From contig JADKBC010000014.1 of assembly GCA_016715205.1 (NCBI GenBank), positions 1 through 61,346 of the forward strand: a DNA stretch of 61,346 nucleotides. Reading direction: 5' to 3'. Positions 17,417 to 26,978 of this stretch are shown one piece after another. Below the pieces are notes generated by a model. That model was not told the origin of the DNA. It did no database searches and saw only the letters and a program-made list of their open reading frames with translations. A program made the position numbers and the translations under genes. Position 1 is the first letter of the stretch. The number at the start of each line of letters is the position of its first letter. This stretch comes from Holophaga sp. GTDB taxonomy: Bacteria; Acidobacteriota; Holophagae; Holophagales; Holophagaceae.

Positions 17417-17989
17417 TCAGGCCTTCCAGCGCCTGGGATCGGTTTCCCGGAGCCCAAGCTGGTCCAGCACCCGGGTGGCGAAGGCGTCGAACAGGTCTTC
17501 AATAGATTTAGGGCCGTAGTAGAAGCCCGGCATCAGGGGCATGACGATGGCGCCTGCATCGTGCACCCGCAGCATGTTTTCCAGGTGAATGCGATTCAGG
17601 GGTGTTTCTCGCAGACAGAGCACAAGGGGGCGGCGTTCCTTCAGGCACACATCCGCGGCGCGGGAAACCAGGGTCTCGCTGGTGCCCGAGGCGATGCGGC
17701 CCAGGGCGCCCGCACTGCAAGGGATCAACACCATCCCATCCTGGGGATGACTGCCGCTGCTGATGGCGGCGCCCAGATCCTTTTCGCTGTGGATCTGGAT
17801 GTTGGGGCTCAGGGCCGCCAGATCCTTTTCCGTCATCCCGCATTCCTCAGCCAAGCAGCGACGTCCCGTGGGGGAGAGCAGCACCGTGACCCCTGCCACC
17901 TCGGCATTGGTGGCCAGGCGTTTCAACACCGCCACGCCAAAGCCTGAACCGGATGCGCCGGTGATCGCGAGTGTGAAGTGCATGTTCAT
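17417..17989 (-). CDS. ubiX: Flavin prenyltransferase UbiX
   Basis: 190 residues. It makes prenylated FMN, the cofactor of UbiD-type decarboxylases, from FMN and dimethylallyl phosphate. The N-terminal ITGASGSGFGVAVLKRL is the flavoprotein signature. IPCSAGALGRIASG, KERRPLVLCLRETPLNRIHLENM and GAIVMPLMPGFY are diagnostic of UbiX/Pad1. Two in-frame ATGs (17989, 17983) are possible starts. No ubiD partner is present in the window. Confidence 0.93.
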   Translation of the reverse strand: MNMHFTLAITGASGSGFGVAVLKRLATNAEVAGVTVLLSPTGRRCLAEECGMTEKDLAALSPNIQIHSEKDLGAAISSGSHPQDGMVLIPCSAGALGRIASGTSETLVSRAADVCLKERRPLVLCLRETPLNRIHLENMLRVHDAGAIVMPLMPGFYYGPKSIEDLFDAFATRVLDQLGLRETDPRRWKA

Positions 17990-18027
17990 GGGCCGATTAA
18001 ACCCCGGATTGGGAATCTGACCAATGC

Positions 18028-20655
18028 CTACTTCCGATCATCGTCCGGCAAGTCAAGGCGGTAGGCTCCGAAGAAGAGCGCATTCAGGAAGGCCCGGGTG
18101 GTGAAGGGCGTGCTTGCCCGGAACACTGGATTTCCCGAAAACAGGATGACCGTGCCCTGGCCGCGTTTTTCCCGCAGCAGGTAGGCCGTTTGATGAAGCT
18201 TGGGTTCCAGAGTCTTGGGCAGCAGTCCCGAGATTTTTAAATCCCCCTTGGGGAAGTAGATGGGATTTTCACCGCCGGGGCTCAGCTCAAGGATCGGATC
18301 GGAGGTATCCAGCACCGTGGCCTCGGTGGCATTGAGGCCCCAGGTTAGGGGGTGGGTGGGATCAATCTTGACCCGCAGGAGCGCGCCGGGAATGGTTTCC
18401 TGGAGATCGCGATCCTCGCGCTCGCCCCAGGGCTGGGTCAGGTCCGTGGCGTCCGGTTTGGCAGCTTCCCGCTTGGGATCCTTCTCTTTGAGCCGGGCTT
18501 CTTCCTCGCGTTTGGCCAGGAAGTGGAAGCCGGTTTCTGTGAGACCTGCTCGGTTGGCAAACAGCGAGGCTCCCTGGAAGGCAATCAATGTTCCGCCATC
18601 CTGGATCCAGCCCTTGAGCGCGGCGCTCCCACCTTCGCCAAAGGTGCGCTGCCAGGCTTTGCCCTGGGCATGGTCGTCCACCAGCACCACGTGGCTGTAG
18701 CGCCTTAGATCGGTGCCCTGAAGACGAGAGGTGCGCAACTGCACAAAGGGCAGACCTGCCTCTGCCAGGGTATGGAACACGGCGCCGCAGGCCATGGGAT
18801 CTGCGGGACTTTCAATGATCACCGCCACCTTCGGGGCGCGGAGGGAGAGCACTTTGGGAGAGCCGAGATCCGGGCCGTCATCCACATGGGCCGAATCCAG
18901 GACGCCCACGGGATGTTCGTACTGTTCTCGACACGCCAGGAGCCGTGCACGGAGTTTTGGGCCATCATTCAGGCTGACGGGAAAAATAACGGTTCCCGCA
19001 CCAAAGCGCTGTTCGCCGACTTGAAAGGGTTTCGTGACGACACTGGCTTTGAACCCTTCCTGAAGCAACCTTGCAAGCGTGCCTTCCCGGTCCTGGGCGC
19101 CCGCTGGAAGCGCGTAGGCGTAGCGGGCTTCCGGAAGCACGGCTTTCTTTCCAGAGAGGTCATCTACCGTGGTGGAAACCTTGGGTTGGATGGGGGCAAA
19201 CCAGCACGGCACATTGAATAAAAGGGGCAGGCTCCAGGCGGTGGTGTCGTAGCTGGGCTTCTGGGCGACTTTTGCTTCCTTTTCAAGCAGGGCGCTGGCC
19301 AGGGCTCCATGGGGTTGCGCCAACGAAACCAAGTAGCTTCCCGCAGGTGCCATGGGAGGAAGCGGCCCAGTGGCGATCGGCATGAAACCGGAGGTGGAAA
19401 CCGATTCGGCGGTGCGGAGCACTTCAACCCCATTGCGCCGCAGCAGTTCGGCCAGTGCGCGGGCGCGGCCGGGATCATTACCCTCGGCCAGGACATAGGC
19501 ACCGGCGCGATCACCCTTGGCGATGCGCTCCCGGCGAGAACGGTACCAATCCTGGAGCAGGGCTGCGCGGTTTTCGGCGGCGGTGGCCACCGTGGTGAGG
19601 CTTCCCAAAACGTGCCGCTGAACGCGGGATTCCAGGGTCACCAGGGCGCCATCCCGGCGGCGGTAGGTCAAGCCCCCCCCGCTGCCCACTTCGTAGGTCA
19701 TGCCCACCGCGCCCATGAAGCTGGACCAGGAATCGCCATAGCTGGGGTAGAAGAGATCAAAGACATCACGGGTGAAGTAGGTGTAGGCGTTCTGGTCGAA
19801 GGCTTTCGCCATGGCCTGACCAAAGGTGGCCTGCCAAGGACCACCGAAGGGTTTGTCAAAGGCCGCGTGAACTGGCGCCATGTTGGGGGGAAAGAAATAG
19901 GTGTTTTCTGCGTACATCTCGTGGTGATCCACCAGCACCTGGGGATTCCACTGGAGAAAAAATTTGGCTTTGGCGCGGGTTTCCGTTTGGGTCTGCCAAG
20001 CCCAATCCCGATTCAAATCGAAGAGCCGATGGTTGAAGCGGCCGCTGGGCCAGCGGGCCTGGTTCTGGGCGTCCTGGGGATCAGGCGGGTTTTCCCCAAA
20101 CAGAGCCTCCGCCACAGCTTGAATATGCCGTTCCCGCCCATCCGGGTTCTGGGTCAGATCCATGAGAATCATGGTGCGTTCCAGTTGCTCGAGTACGGCG
20201 GGATCCTGGCAGGCGGCAAAATGATAGGCCACGGCCAGGGCTGCTTCGCTGCCTGCGGGTTCGGAACCGTGAATCGAATATCCCAACCAGACAAAGGTGG
20301 GCTGTTTCTGGATCAGGCTTTGGGCTTCGGCTTCCGAGCAAATGCGAGGATCTGCCAGCTTAGCGTTCGCCTTCTGGAGTTCGTCGAGGCGGGCGAGGTT
20401 GGCAGGGCTGCTGATGATCAGAAAGGGCTGCGTGCGGCCCTCCTCAGTGACCCCAAGGGTGCTCAGCCGCACGCGGTCCTTGGCGCTGGCCGCCAGGGCC
20501 TGTACGTATGCCAAATAGGGCGCGTAGGGCGTGTGGGCCTTTCCCACCACGGGGCGCGGAACCTCCGCGCGATAGGATTTCCCCGGCAACAGAGGCTGGG
20601 CAATGGCCTGCGCAAAAAGAGGTGCAACCGCGAAAAGGGCCGGCAAGATGCGCAT
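18028..20655 (-). CDS. Secreted M14-family zinc carboxypeptidase-like protein
   Basis: 875 residues with signal peptide MRILPALFAVAPLFAQAIAQ. The M14 domain is in the first ~350 residues. Zinc ligands are H129 and E132 (SIHGSEPAG) and a His in VDHHEMY (244-245), with the catalytic Glu in MTYEVGSGGG. An NRDW Arg/Asp substrate site lies near 215. The long C-terminal half contains a type-1 glutamine amidotransferase-like fold (VVLVDDHAQG...IQDGGTLIAFQGASLF), as in other large M14 exopeptidases of environmental bacteria. It is probably periplasmic or extracellular and trims peptides. It stands alone between ubiX and murC. Confidence 0.85.
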   Translation of the reverse strand: MRILPALFAVAPLFAQAIAQPLLPGKSYRAEVPRPVVGKAHTPYAPYLAYVQALAASAKDRVRLSTLGVTEEGRTQPFLIISSPANLARLDELQKANAKLADPRICSEAEAQSLIQKQPTFVWLGYSIHGSEPAGSEAALAVAYHFAACQDPAVLEQLERTMILMDLTQNPDGRERHIQAVAEALFGENPPDPQDAQNQARWPSGRFNHRLFDLNRDWAWQTQTETRAKAKFFLQWNPQVLVDHHEMYAENTYFFPPNMAPVHAAFDKPFGGPWQATFGQAMAKAFDQNAYTYFTRDVFDLFYPSYGDSWSSFMGAVGMTYEVGSGGGLTYRRRDGALVTLESRVQRHVLGSLTTVATAAENRAALLQDWYRSRRERIAKGDRAGAYVLAEGNDPGRARALAELLRRNGVEVLRTAESVSTSGFMPIATGPLPPMAPAGSYLVSLAQPHGALASALLEKEAKVAQKPSYDTTAWSLPLLFNVPCWFAPIQPKVSTTVDDLSGKKAVLPEARYAYALPAGAQDREGTLARLLQEGFKASVVTKPFQVGEQRFGAGTVIFPVSLNDGPKLRARLLACREQYEHPVGVLDSAHVDDGPDLGSPKVLSLRAPKVAVIIESPADPMACGAVFHTLAEAGLPFVQLRTSRLQGTDLRRYSHVVLVDDHAQGKAWQRTFGEGGSAALKGWIQDGGTLIAFQGASLFANRAGLTETGFHFLAKREEEARLKEKDPKREAAKPDATDLTQPWGEREDRDLQETIPGALLRVKIDPTHPLTWGLNATEATVLDTSDPILELSPGGENPIYFPKGDLKISGLLPKTLEPKLHQTAYLLREKRGQGTVILFSGNPVFRASTPFTTRAFLNALFFGAYRLDLPDDDRK

Positions 20656-20777
20656 AGGGAGTCCCTCGGAAAGTAGTGCCTCGCATTACGAGTCTGTCCG
20701 AAGCCGCCTTGGCCGCCAAGAAAAAGGGCTTTATTGCATACTTTGTGGCTAATGGGTTCTGGCTAATCCCCGAGAAT

Positions 20778-22145
20778 TCAGGGCAGTTCCAGGAATTTGG
20801 TTCCCACGTGGGTGATGCTGCCGGCGCCGAAGGTGATGAGCAGATCGCCGGGTTGCACCAAGCCATCCAGGAAGGTATGCAGGTCTTCCACCCGGGGGCA
20901 GTAATGGGCTTCCCGCTGGCCGTGGGACAGGATGTTATCAACCAGGGTTTGCCCCGTGAGGCCTGGAATGGGGGGTTCGCTGGCGGCATAGATATCGGTG
21001 ACGGCTACCACATCCGCATTGAAGAAGGCTTGGCCGAATTCTTCCAGCAGCGCCTGGGTGCGGGTGTAGCGGTGGGGCTGGAAGGCCGCCACGATGCGAC
21101 GCTCGGGGAAGCCCTTGCGGGCGGCTTCCAGGGTTGCGGCGATTTCGGTGGGATGGTGGCCGTAGTCGTCGATGACCGTCACGCCCTTGCGCTCGCCCCG
21201 GCGGCTGAAGCGACGATCAGCCCCCACGAAGCTGGCGAGGCTGGCGTGGATGATTTCCCGCTGAACGCCCATTTCCAGGGCCACGCCGATGGCAGCCAGG
21301 GCGTTCAGCACCATGTGGTGGCCTGGCACGCCCAAGGAAAATTCACCCAGATCTTCGCCGAAGGCGCGGACCTTGAAATGAGTGCGGAAAGCATCGGGTC
21401 GAATATCGTAGGCCCGAATATCCACCTGGGGATGGGTGCCATAGGTGCGGACTTGGCGCTTGAGGCGGGGCCGGATGGCGGCGGTGTTGGGGCAATCCAG
21501 GCAGGCGAAGACGCTGCCGTAAAAGGGAATCTTGTTGCCGAAGGCCACGAAGGCTTCCTTGATTTCGTCCAGATCCGCGTAGTGATCCAGATGCTCGCGG
21601 TCAATGTTCGTGATTACGGCGATGGTGGGGCTGAGCATCAGGAAGCTGCCGTCGCTCTCGTCGGCTTCAGCCACGAGATAGGGGCCCTTGCCCAGTTTGG
21701 CGTTGCTGCCAATGGTCCCGAGCTTGCCACCCACCACGATGGTAGGGTCGATGCCGCCCTGGCTAAGTACCTGGGCGATCATGCTGGTGGTGGTGGTCTT
21801 GCCGTGGGAGCCCGCCACCGCGATGCCATATTTCATGCGCATCAGTTCGGCCAGCATTTCCCCCCGGGGAATGACGGGGATCTTGGCGGCATGGGCGGCC
21901 ACCACCTCGGGATTGTCCCCCCGCACGGCGCTGGAAATCACCACAACTTGGGCGCCTTGGATGCACTTCGCCTCATGGCCAATCTGCACAGCCACGCCCA
22001 GGTCAGCCAGTCGCTGGGTGGTGGGGCTTTCCTTGATGTCCGAGCCACTGACCTTGTAGCCGAGATTGACCAGGACTTCGGCGATGCCGGACATGCCGAT
22101 GCCGCCAATGCCCACAAAATGGATCTGCTGGATCTTGCCAAACAC
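20778..22145 (-). CDS. murC: UDP-N-acetylmuramate--L-alanine ligase
   Basis: 455 residues. Cytoplasmic ATP-dependent addition of L-Ala to UDP-MurNAc in peptidoglycan synthesis. The N-terminal Rossmann motif is IHFVGIGGIGMSGIAEVL, the P-loop is VAGSHGKTTTTSMI, and AEADESDGSF, NIDREHLDHY and DDYGHHPTEI are Mur-ligase hallmarks. Length and motif order are normal. The expected dcw neighbours (murG, murB, ftsQ) are absent, so murC is detached from that cluster here. Confidence 0.95.
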   Translation of the reverse strand: MFGKIQQIHFVGIGGIGMSGIAEVLVNLGYKVSGSDIKESPTTQRLADLGVAVQIGHEAKCIQGAQVVVISSAVRGDNPEVVAAHAAKIPVIPRGEMLAELMRMKYGIAVAGSHGKTTTTSMIAQVLSQGGIDPTIVVGGKLGTIGSNAKLGKGPYLVAEADESDGSFLMLSPTIAVITNIDREHLDHYADLDEIKEAFVAFGNKIPFYGSVFACLDCPNTAAIRPRLKRQVRTYGTHPQVDIRAYDIRPDAFRTHFKVRAFGEDLGEFSLGVPGHHMVLNALAAIGVALEMGVQREIIHASLASFVGADRRFSRRGERKGVTVIDDYGHHPTEIAATLEAARKGFPERRIVAAFQPHRYTRTQALLEEFGQAFFNADVVAVTDIYAASEPPIPGLTGQTLVDNILSHGQREAHYCPRVEDLHTFLDGLVQPGDLLITFGAGSITHVGTKFLELP

Positions 22146-22283
22146 GCCGAGCCCCCTAGATGGTGGATTTCAGTGTAGCCGCAGCGTCACGGGAGCCGTC
22201 CCAGGACATCCAAACCACGACGCGAAAGCCAAACGGCACAAGCTATGCTTGGGAAACCCTAACTTTCGTTCAGAGGAGGAGCC

Positions 22284-23054
22284 ATGTCTCTGTCATTCAG
22301 TTCACACACCCTTGGTGGTCGTCGACTCGCCCTGGTTTTGGCTGGGGTTGGGCTCGCGGGTTCGGGCCTGATTTTCGGCCAGAGCCGTGCCGAGCGCCCC
22401 ATGCCAACGCCGCAGCCCAGGCCCATTGAGCGACCTGTGGACCGGCCACGTCCCAGCGTGGAAACCACAGAGCGGCCCCAGTACCGTCAGCCGAACCCTG
22501 CACCCCGGCCGAACACAGGCCCGATTCCGCGTCCATCCAATCCAAGGATCATTGAGGGCCGGGCCATGGAGCGGTGCACGACCGCACCAAATCCAGGATT
22601 CTGGCAACGCCGAGATATCATGGCCGAAATCCAATCGATGGCTCGACGCGGCAATATTTTGGTGCATCCTGTGGCCGAGGAGGTCAAGGCTCTTACCGGC
22701 GTGGCTCAGTTCCCTGCGGGTTGGATCTCCTACGGATTCGTGGTGCCGGCCGGAGAATCCATCAAAGTTAGTCTGGATCACCCCAATCTGGGTTGGTTCC
22801 GTTTGATGATGGTAAACAAGTGGGGTGGCTTGGAAGAAGGCATGCTGCAGAATATCGTCCATACTTACGAGCCCGTGGTTACTTACAAGAACCCGAGCAA
22901 GGAGACGCGAGCGGTCTATGTGATTGTGGACGATCCCGGTTGGATGTCTTCCAAGGATAATCCCTTCAATCTTGCGATCACCCGCAGTTGGGAACCCGGT
23001 GGGAAGAAGGTGGATGACGCCATCGTTGTGACGGGGATTTGGGCAAAGAAATAG
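22284..23054 (+). CDS. Secreted Pro-rich protein of unknown function
   Basis: 256 residues with a strong AGGAGG-type ribosome site. A signal peptide or N-terminal anchor covers about residues 1-35. Residues about 38-90 are Pro/Arg-rich (PTPQPRPIERPVDRPRP and similar), a low-complexity spacer that could cross the cell wall. The C-terminal ~160 residues form a compact domain containing WISYGFVVPAGESIKV and TRAVYVIVDDPGW. No family is recognised. The region upstream (22146-22283) probably holds divergent promoters for this gene and murC. Confidence 0.65.
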   Translation: MSLSFSSHTLGGRRLALVLAGVGLAGSGLIFGQSRAERPMPTPQPRPIERPVDRPRPSVETTERPQYRQPNPAPRPNTGPIPRPSNPRIIEGRAMERCTTAPNPGFWQRRDIMAEIQSMARRGNILVHPVAEEVKALTGVAQFPAGWISYGFVVPAGESIKVSLDHPNLGWFRLMMVNKWGGLEEGMLQNIVHTYEPVVTYKNPSKETRAVYVIVDDPGWMSSKDNPFNLAITRSWEPGGKKVDDAIVVTGIWAKK

Positions 23055-23133
23055 CCAACCTGATCAAATGCCACTTGGTTCGGGAATGAAATGCGGGGTT
23101 TGGTTGGGCCAATGGATTGCTCCCCAATGGGAA

Positions 23134-23147
23134 GGGGGGGGGGGGGG
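23134..23147. repeat. G14 homopolymer tract
   Basis: Fourteen consecutive G residues in the noncoding gap 23055-23300. No gene reads across it. The remainder of that gap shows no convincing gene. Such a run is prone to slippage and to sequencing error. Confidence 0.9.
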
Positions 23148-23300
23148 CGCAGTATTTGTCAGAAAGTCACAAAACACGAAAAGGGGGGCGGGATCTCCTT
23201 GTTTCAAAATCTTTGAGACGGATGCCAAAGGGCTAATCGTTTCGGCCCGCTACGAAGGTAATGGGTGTTGGTGATTATCAATCCACCAGAAGAATAAGCC

Positions 23301-23981
23301 TCACCTGGGAATCACAAAAAACATCACCGACACCACGTGGCAGGCGCTTCCTAACATGACGAAGATGTGCCAGGCCGCGTGGTGGTATGGGAGTTTCTTC
23401 CAGACGTAGAACACCACGCCCGCCGTGTAGAAAAAGCCACCACCGAAGAGGGTGAGCAAGCCGCCGGGGGGCAATGACCGCATCAAGGGGCCAATGGCGA
23501 TGACCACCAGCCAGCCCATGGCGATGTAGACCGTGGTGGACAGCCAGCGCATGTGTGGGCCAAAAACAGCCTTGAAGGTGATGCCCAGAGCCGCCAGGCC
23601 CCAGATCACGCCGAAGATGCTCCAGCCCCAGGCGCCCCGTAGGGTCGACAGGCAATAGGGTGTGTACGTCCCGGCGATGAGCAGGAAGATGGCCGCGTGG
23701 TCCATCACATGAAACACCTGTTTCACCCTGGGTCCACGAAAGGCGTGGTAGAGGGTGGACATGGTATAGAGCACGATCAGGCAGGCACCAAAAATACTCG
23801 CCCCCACCACGTGGCGTGCGGTGCCCCTGAGGGCGGCGAGCACCACCATGAGCACCAGGGCGGCAATGGCCAAGGCGGTGCCAAGGCCATGGGTCAGGCT
23901 ATTGGCCAACTCGGCGCGGCGGTGGTGATCGATGGTGTTCGAGGAGGCATAGGGCAGGGTGGTCATGACCCATGATGCCAT
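23301..23981 (-). CDS. Hemolysin III / PAQR family membrane protein
   Basis: 226 residues with seven predicted membrane segments. Diagnostic elements: ELANSLTHGLGTALAI at the N-terminus, STLYHAF, VMDHAAIFLLIAGTYTPYCL, and the C-terminal YHAAWHIFVMLGSACHV. The conserved Ser/Asp/His residues of the predicted metal site of PAQR proteins are therefore retained. The family includes YqfA/TrhA, linked to membrane-lipid homeostasis; the hemolysin name is historical. It starts 24 bases from the divergent ggt start, so the two share a promoter region. Confidence 0.9.
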   Translation of the reverse strand: MASWVMTTLPYASSNTIDHHRRAELANSLTHGLGTALAIAALVLMVVLAALRGTARHVVGASIFGACLIVLYTMSTLYHAFRGPRVKQVFHVMDHAAIFLLIAGTYTPYCLSTLRGAWGWSIFGVIWGLAALGITFKAVFGPHMRWLSTTVYIAMGWLVVIAIGPLMRSLPPGGLLTLFGGGFFYTAGVVFYVWKKLPYHHAAWHIFVMLGSACHVVSVMFFVIPR

Positions 23982-24004
23982 GGGCGCAGTGCTAAGCTTT
24001 TGGC

Positions 24005-25663
24005 ATGTTCATTCGCGTCTTTTTTGTGGTTCTGCTTGCGGCCAGGATGGTGTTGGCCGCAGCACCTTCCCCCGGCATGGTGGTGGCCCAGGAACGCCAC
24101 GCGGCGGCCGTGGGGGCCCAGGTGCTCAAGGACGGCGGCAATGCCGTGGATGCGGCTGTGGCCACTGCGTTTGCCCTGGCGGTCACCCATCCCATCGCGG
24201 GCAACATTGGCGGTGGGGGCTTTCTACTGGTGCGGTTGGATAACGGCCGTTCCGAAGTAATCGATTTTCGAGAAACCGGGCCTACCGGTTCCCATCCCAA
24301 AATGTTTTTGAAGGATGGCCGGTACGACGAGGCCCTGCACCACGAATCTTATTTATCTGTGGGCGTTCCGGGCACGGTTCGTGGGTTGCACTTGGCTTGG
24401 CAACGCCATGGCAAACTGCCGTGGAAACGATTAGTGGAACCTGCCCAGCGGTTGGCGGAAGAAGGCTTTCCCCTGGGCGAGGCCCTGGCTGCCGCCCTCA
24501 AGGAATACCTACCTCAGATCACAAAAAACCCTGGCGCCCGGGCGCAATTCACCCAGGATGGCCAGTCCCTGGAACCCGGCACCCTCCTGCGCCAACCGGA
24601 CCTGGCCCGAACCTTAGTGCGCATTGCCCAACAAGGGCCCGATGGTTTTTATCGGGGCGAAACGGCGCGGCTGATCGTGCGGGAAATGAAAGCCAACGGC
24701 GGTCTCATCACGGCCAAGGATCTGGCCAACTACCGGCCCGTGGTGCGCAAGCCGCTACGCGGTACCTACCGAGATCTGGAACTGCTCTGCATGCCGCCCC
24801 CCAGCGGTGGCGGCATCGCCTTATTGGAAATGCTGAATCAGCTGGAAGGTTTCGATCTGAAGGCGCTCGGTCAGGATTCCCCAGCCACGCTGCATCTCGA
24901 AGCCGAAGCCATGCGCCGGGCCTTTGCGGATCGTGCCCGGTGGATTGGCGACCCGGCCTTCAATCCTTCCATTCCCCTGAAGCGCCTGGGCTCCAAGGCC
25001 TATGGCGAGGAACTGCGATGCACCATCAATCCGGATCGGGCCTCCACATCTTCCCCCGATAGCTTTACCTGGGCCAAGGAATCTGAAGAAACCACGCACC
25101 TGTCCGTGGTGGATGCCCAACGAAATGCCGTGAGCCTGACCTACACGCTAGAGGACAATTTCGGTTCCCGCATCGTAGTGCCCGGCGCGGGTTTCCTGCT
25201 CAATAACGAAATGGGAGATTTCAACGGCGAACCGGGGCGCACGGATGCAACTGGCCTCATCGGCACCAAACCCAATGGGGCCGGGCCCCGCAAACGCATG
25301 CTCAGCAGCATGTGCCCCACGATCCTGACGCGCAACGGCAAGCTCTTCATGGTGACGGGCAGCCCCGGGGGTCGCACCATTCCCAACACCACCCTGCAGA
25401 CCATCCTCAATGTGGTGGATTTCGGGATGGACGCCCAGGCCGCGGTCAACGCACCGCGCATCCACCATCAATGGCTGCCGGACGAGATCGCGTTGGAGCG
25501 CAAACGCTTTACTGACGGCCAACGCGAGGCCCTGAAAACCATGGGGCACAAGCTGGCAGAGCGGCGTCGCATCGGGGTGGCCCAAATCATCGTGGTGGGG
25601 CCCGATGGCGCGCTGCAGGGCGGGGCTGATGTCACGCGCTGGGCGGAGAGCGCCGTCGAATAA
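24005..25663 (+). CDS. ggt: Gamma-glutamyltransferase (glutathione hydrolase)
   Basis: 552 residues with an N-terminal signal peptide (about 18 residues, ending VLAAAP), so the product is periplasmic or secreted. It cleaves gamma-glutamyl bonds in glutathione and related peptides. The N-terminal nucleophile is T363 in EETTHLSVVD, where autoprocessing would yield the large and small subunits. IAGNIGGGGFLL, MPPPSGGGI and the PGGRTIPNT oxyanion region are conserved. It converges on rimM with a 12-base gap. Confidence 0.93.
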   Translation: MFIRVFFVVLLAARMVLAAAPSPGMVVAQERHAAAVGAQVLKDGGNAVDAAVATAFALAVTHPIAGNIGGGGFLLVRLDNGRSEVIDFRETGPTGSHPKMFLKDGRYDEALHHESYLSVGVPGTVRGLHLAWQRHGKLPWKRLVEPAQRLAEEGFPLGEALAAALKEYLPQITKNPGARAQFTQDGQSLEPGTLLRQPDLARTLVRIAQQGPDGFYRGETARLIVREMKANGGLITAKDLANYRPVVRKPLRGTYRDLELLCMPPPSGGGIALLEMLNQLEGFDLKALGQDSPATLHLEAEAMRRAFADRARWIGDPAFNPSIPLKRLGSKAYGEELRCTINPDRASTSSPDSFTWAKESEETTHLSVVDAQRNAVSLTYTLEDNFGSRIVVPGAGFLLNNEMGDFNGEPGRTDATGLIGTKPNGAGPRKRMLSSMCPTILTRNGKLFMVTGSPGGRTIPNTTLQTILNVVDFGMDAQAAVNAPRIHHQWLPDEIALERKRFTDGQREALKTMGHKLAERRRIGVAQIIVVGPDGALQGGADVTRWAESAVE

Positions 25664-25675
25664 GGGAATTCGTGA

Positions 25676-26227
25676 TCAGTCCAGCCGGTCCAGGTCCAGC
25701 AGGCCTTCGGGTGGATCTACCTCGATCCGATAGTTCGGCAGGTCCAGGGTGAACCAGGCTTTGATGAAGGGGATGTCGCGCTGGCCAGTGCGGCCCTTGC
25801 GGAGATCCCGCATGATCACCATGTCGTAGCCCATGGAGGTCGGATCCAGGCGCAGGACTTCGCCGACCTTTTCGCCCTTCACAAACACGTCGCAGCCGAT
25901 CCACTGATGACGGAAACTCTCGCCTTCCTCCAGCGTTGCCTGGGGCTCCGGCATCCAGAGTGCCCAGCCCTTGAAGGCTTCGGCCGTGGTGCGGTCAGGG
26001 ATTTCGTCAAAGGCCACGCAGGCCCGGTCCTGGTGCCAGCGGAAGGCGCGCAGTTTCACGACCCGCGCCGGGGCTGGGGCGGAATCCGCATGGTCCAGCA
26101 CCATATCGGGTGGCGCCAGGATCAGGCCCTCGATGCGGGGCAGCTTTTCCGGTTCATCCATGATCTCGTGGAGCAGAAATTCGCCCTTGAGCCCCTGGAT
26201 CTTGGCGAGGTGGGCCAGGAGGAACAT
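25676..26227 (-). CDS. rimM: Ribosome maturation factor RimM
   Basis: 183 residues. 30S assembly factor that binds S19 and helps mature the 16S rRNA 3' domain. The N-terminal barrel begins LLAHLAKIQGLKGEFLLHE. The PRC-barrel part carries GCDVFV...VGEVLRLDP and ends IPFIKAWFTLDLPNYRIEVDPPEGLLDLD, the usual RimM signature. The ATG overlaps the stop of khpA (ATGA), so the genes are translationally coupled. The genes normally next in this block, trmD and rplS, are absent; a convergent ggt follows instead. Confidence 0.92.
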   Translation of the reverse strand: MFLLAHLAKIQGLKGEFLLHEIMDEPEKLPRIEGLILAPPDMVLDHADSAPAPARVVKLRAFRWHQDRACVAFDEIPDRTTAEAFKGWALWMPEPQATLEEGESFRHQWIGCDVFVKGEKVGEVLRLDPTSMGYDMVIMRDLRKGRTGQRDIPFIKAWFTLDLPNYRIEVDPPEGLLDLDRLD

Positions 26228-26523
26228 CAGACGTCCTGCCGCGGCCTTTCGGCGCGGTCGGGGCGGTGGGCGCGACGTTCGTTTTCTTCTTCAAAAATCT
26301 CGACATTCACGCGCAATCCGGACTTTTCACCAGCAGCCTGGCAGATGGTGCGCAGGGAGCTGATCATGCGGCCGCTCTTGCCGATGATGCGACCGCGGTC
26401 CTTGGGTTCCGCATGGATGAAGACATCCCGCTTGCGGCCATCTTCCTTCACCTCGATGCGCAGCGCATCGGGATGTTCCAGGACCGGTGTCAGGACATCA
26501 AGCAGAAAGGCTTCCAGGTTCAT
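26227..26523 (-). CDS. khpA: KH-domain RNA-binding protein KhpA
   Basis: 98 residues with a single KH domain. The GRIIGKSGRMISSLRTI motif is the GXXG RNA-binding loop. It sits between rpsP and rimM, the standard location. A basic, Arg-rich tail (ENERRAHRPDRAERPR) extends beyond the core. KhpA forms a complex with KhpB in other bacteria; no khpB is in the window. Confidence 0.92.
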   Translation of the reverse strand: MNLEAFLLDVLTPVLEHPDALRIEVKEDGRKRDVFIHAEPKDRGRIIGKSGRMISSLRTICQAAGEKSGLRVNVEIFEEENERRAHRPDRAERPRQDV

Positions 26524-26606
26524 GGAGACTCCAGAGGGAGACTTTTATCATGCTGTTCTCACCATCAAGCCCACAAGGTTATTTCCAGGCGATGGCCTAC
26601 TGCGCG

Positions 26607-26627
26607 AAAAGCCGGGACGAGCCCGGC
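26607..26627 (-). terminator. Terminator/attenuator hairpin between rpsP and khpA
   Basis: GCCGGG (26611-26616) pairs with CCCGGC (26622-26627) across a 5-base loop. On the minus strand the stem is followed directly by TTTT. It lies 24 bases downstream of the rpsP stop and upstream of khpA, so it could partly uncouple S16 from khpA-rimM. Confidence 0.6.
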
Positions 26628-26651
26628 CTTCCGTATCCAGGAACGAGAATC

Positions 26652-26894
26652 TTAGAGGATCGCGTTCTTCTTGAAGAGTTCGAGGACGGTCTTGGAGGGC
26701 TGGGCACCCTTCTGGATCCAAGCCTTGGCCTTCTCGGCATCGATGCGGAGCACTTCGCCGGCAGTGGAAATGGGGTTCACAAAGCCAATGATCTCAAGAG
26801 CCTGGCCGGTGGGAATACGGTCATTCTCAGAGACGACGATGTGGTAGAAAGGCCGCTTCTTGGCGCCATTACGAGCTAGACGGATGGACAACAT
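26652..26894 (-). CDS. rpsP: 30S ribosomal protein S16
   Basis: 80 residues, normal for S16. The N-terminus (MLSIRLARNGAKKRPFYHIVVSENDR) is the family signature, followed by IEIIGFVNP-like and WIQKGAQPSKTV segments. It is the first gene after ffh in the ffh-rpsP-khpA-rimM block, all on the minus strand, with an 84-base gap from ffh that may contain its own promoter. Confidence 0.97.
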   Translation of the reverse strand: MLSIRLARNGAKKRPFYHIVVSENDRIPTGQALEIIGFVNPISTAGEVLRIDAEKAKAWIQKGAQPSKTVLELFKKNAIL

Positions 26895-26978
26895 CAGGAA
26901 CTCCTAGAGCTGACTAGTGTAGCGCGGTCAAGGGCAGGGCCCAAGACGAAATTATGGGCGGCACAATTCCCGCACCCA

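Noticed and set aside
19309..22178. Two long frames antisense to the M14 gene and murC
   Set aside because: The opposite-strand products carry clear catalytic motifs; these do not.
23068..23274. Short frame across the G14 tract
   Set aside because: Translates the poly-G run into Gly residues; no ribosome site.
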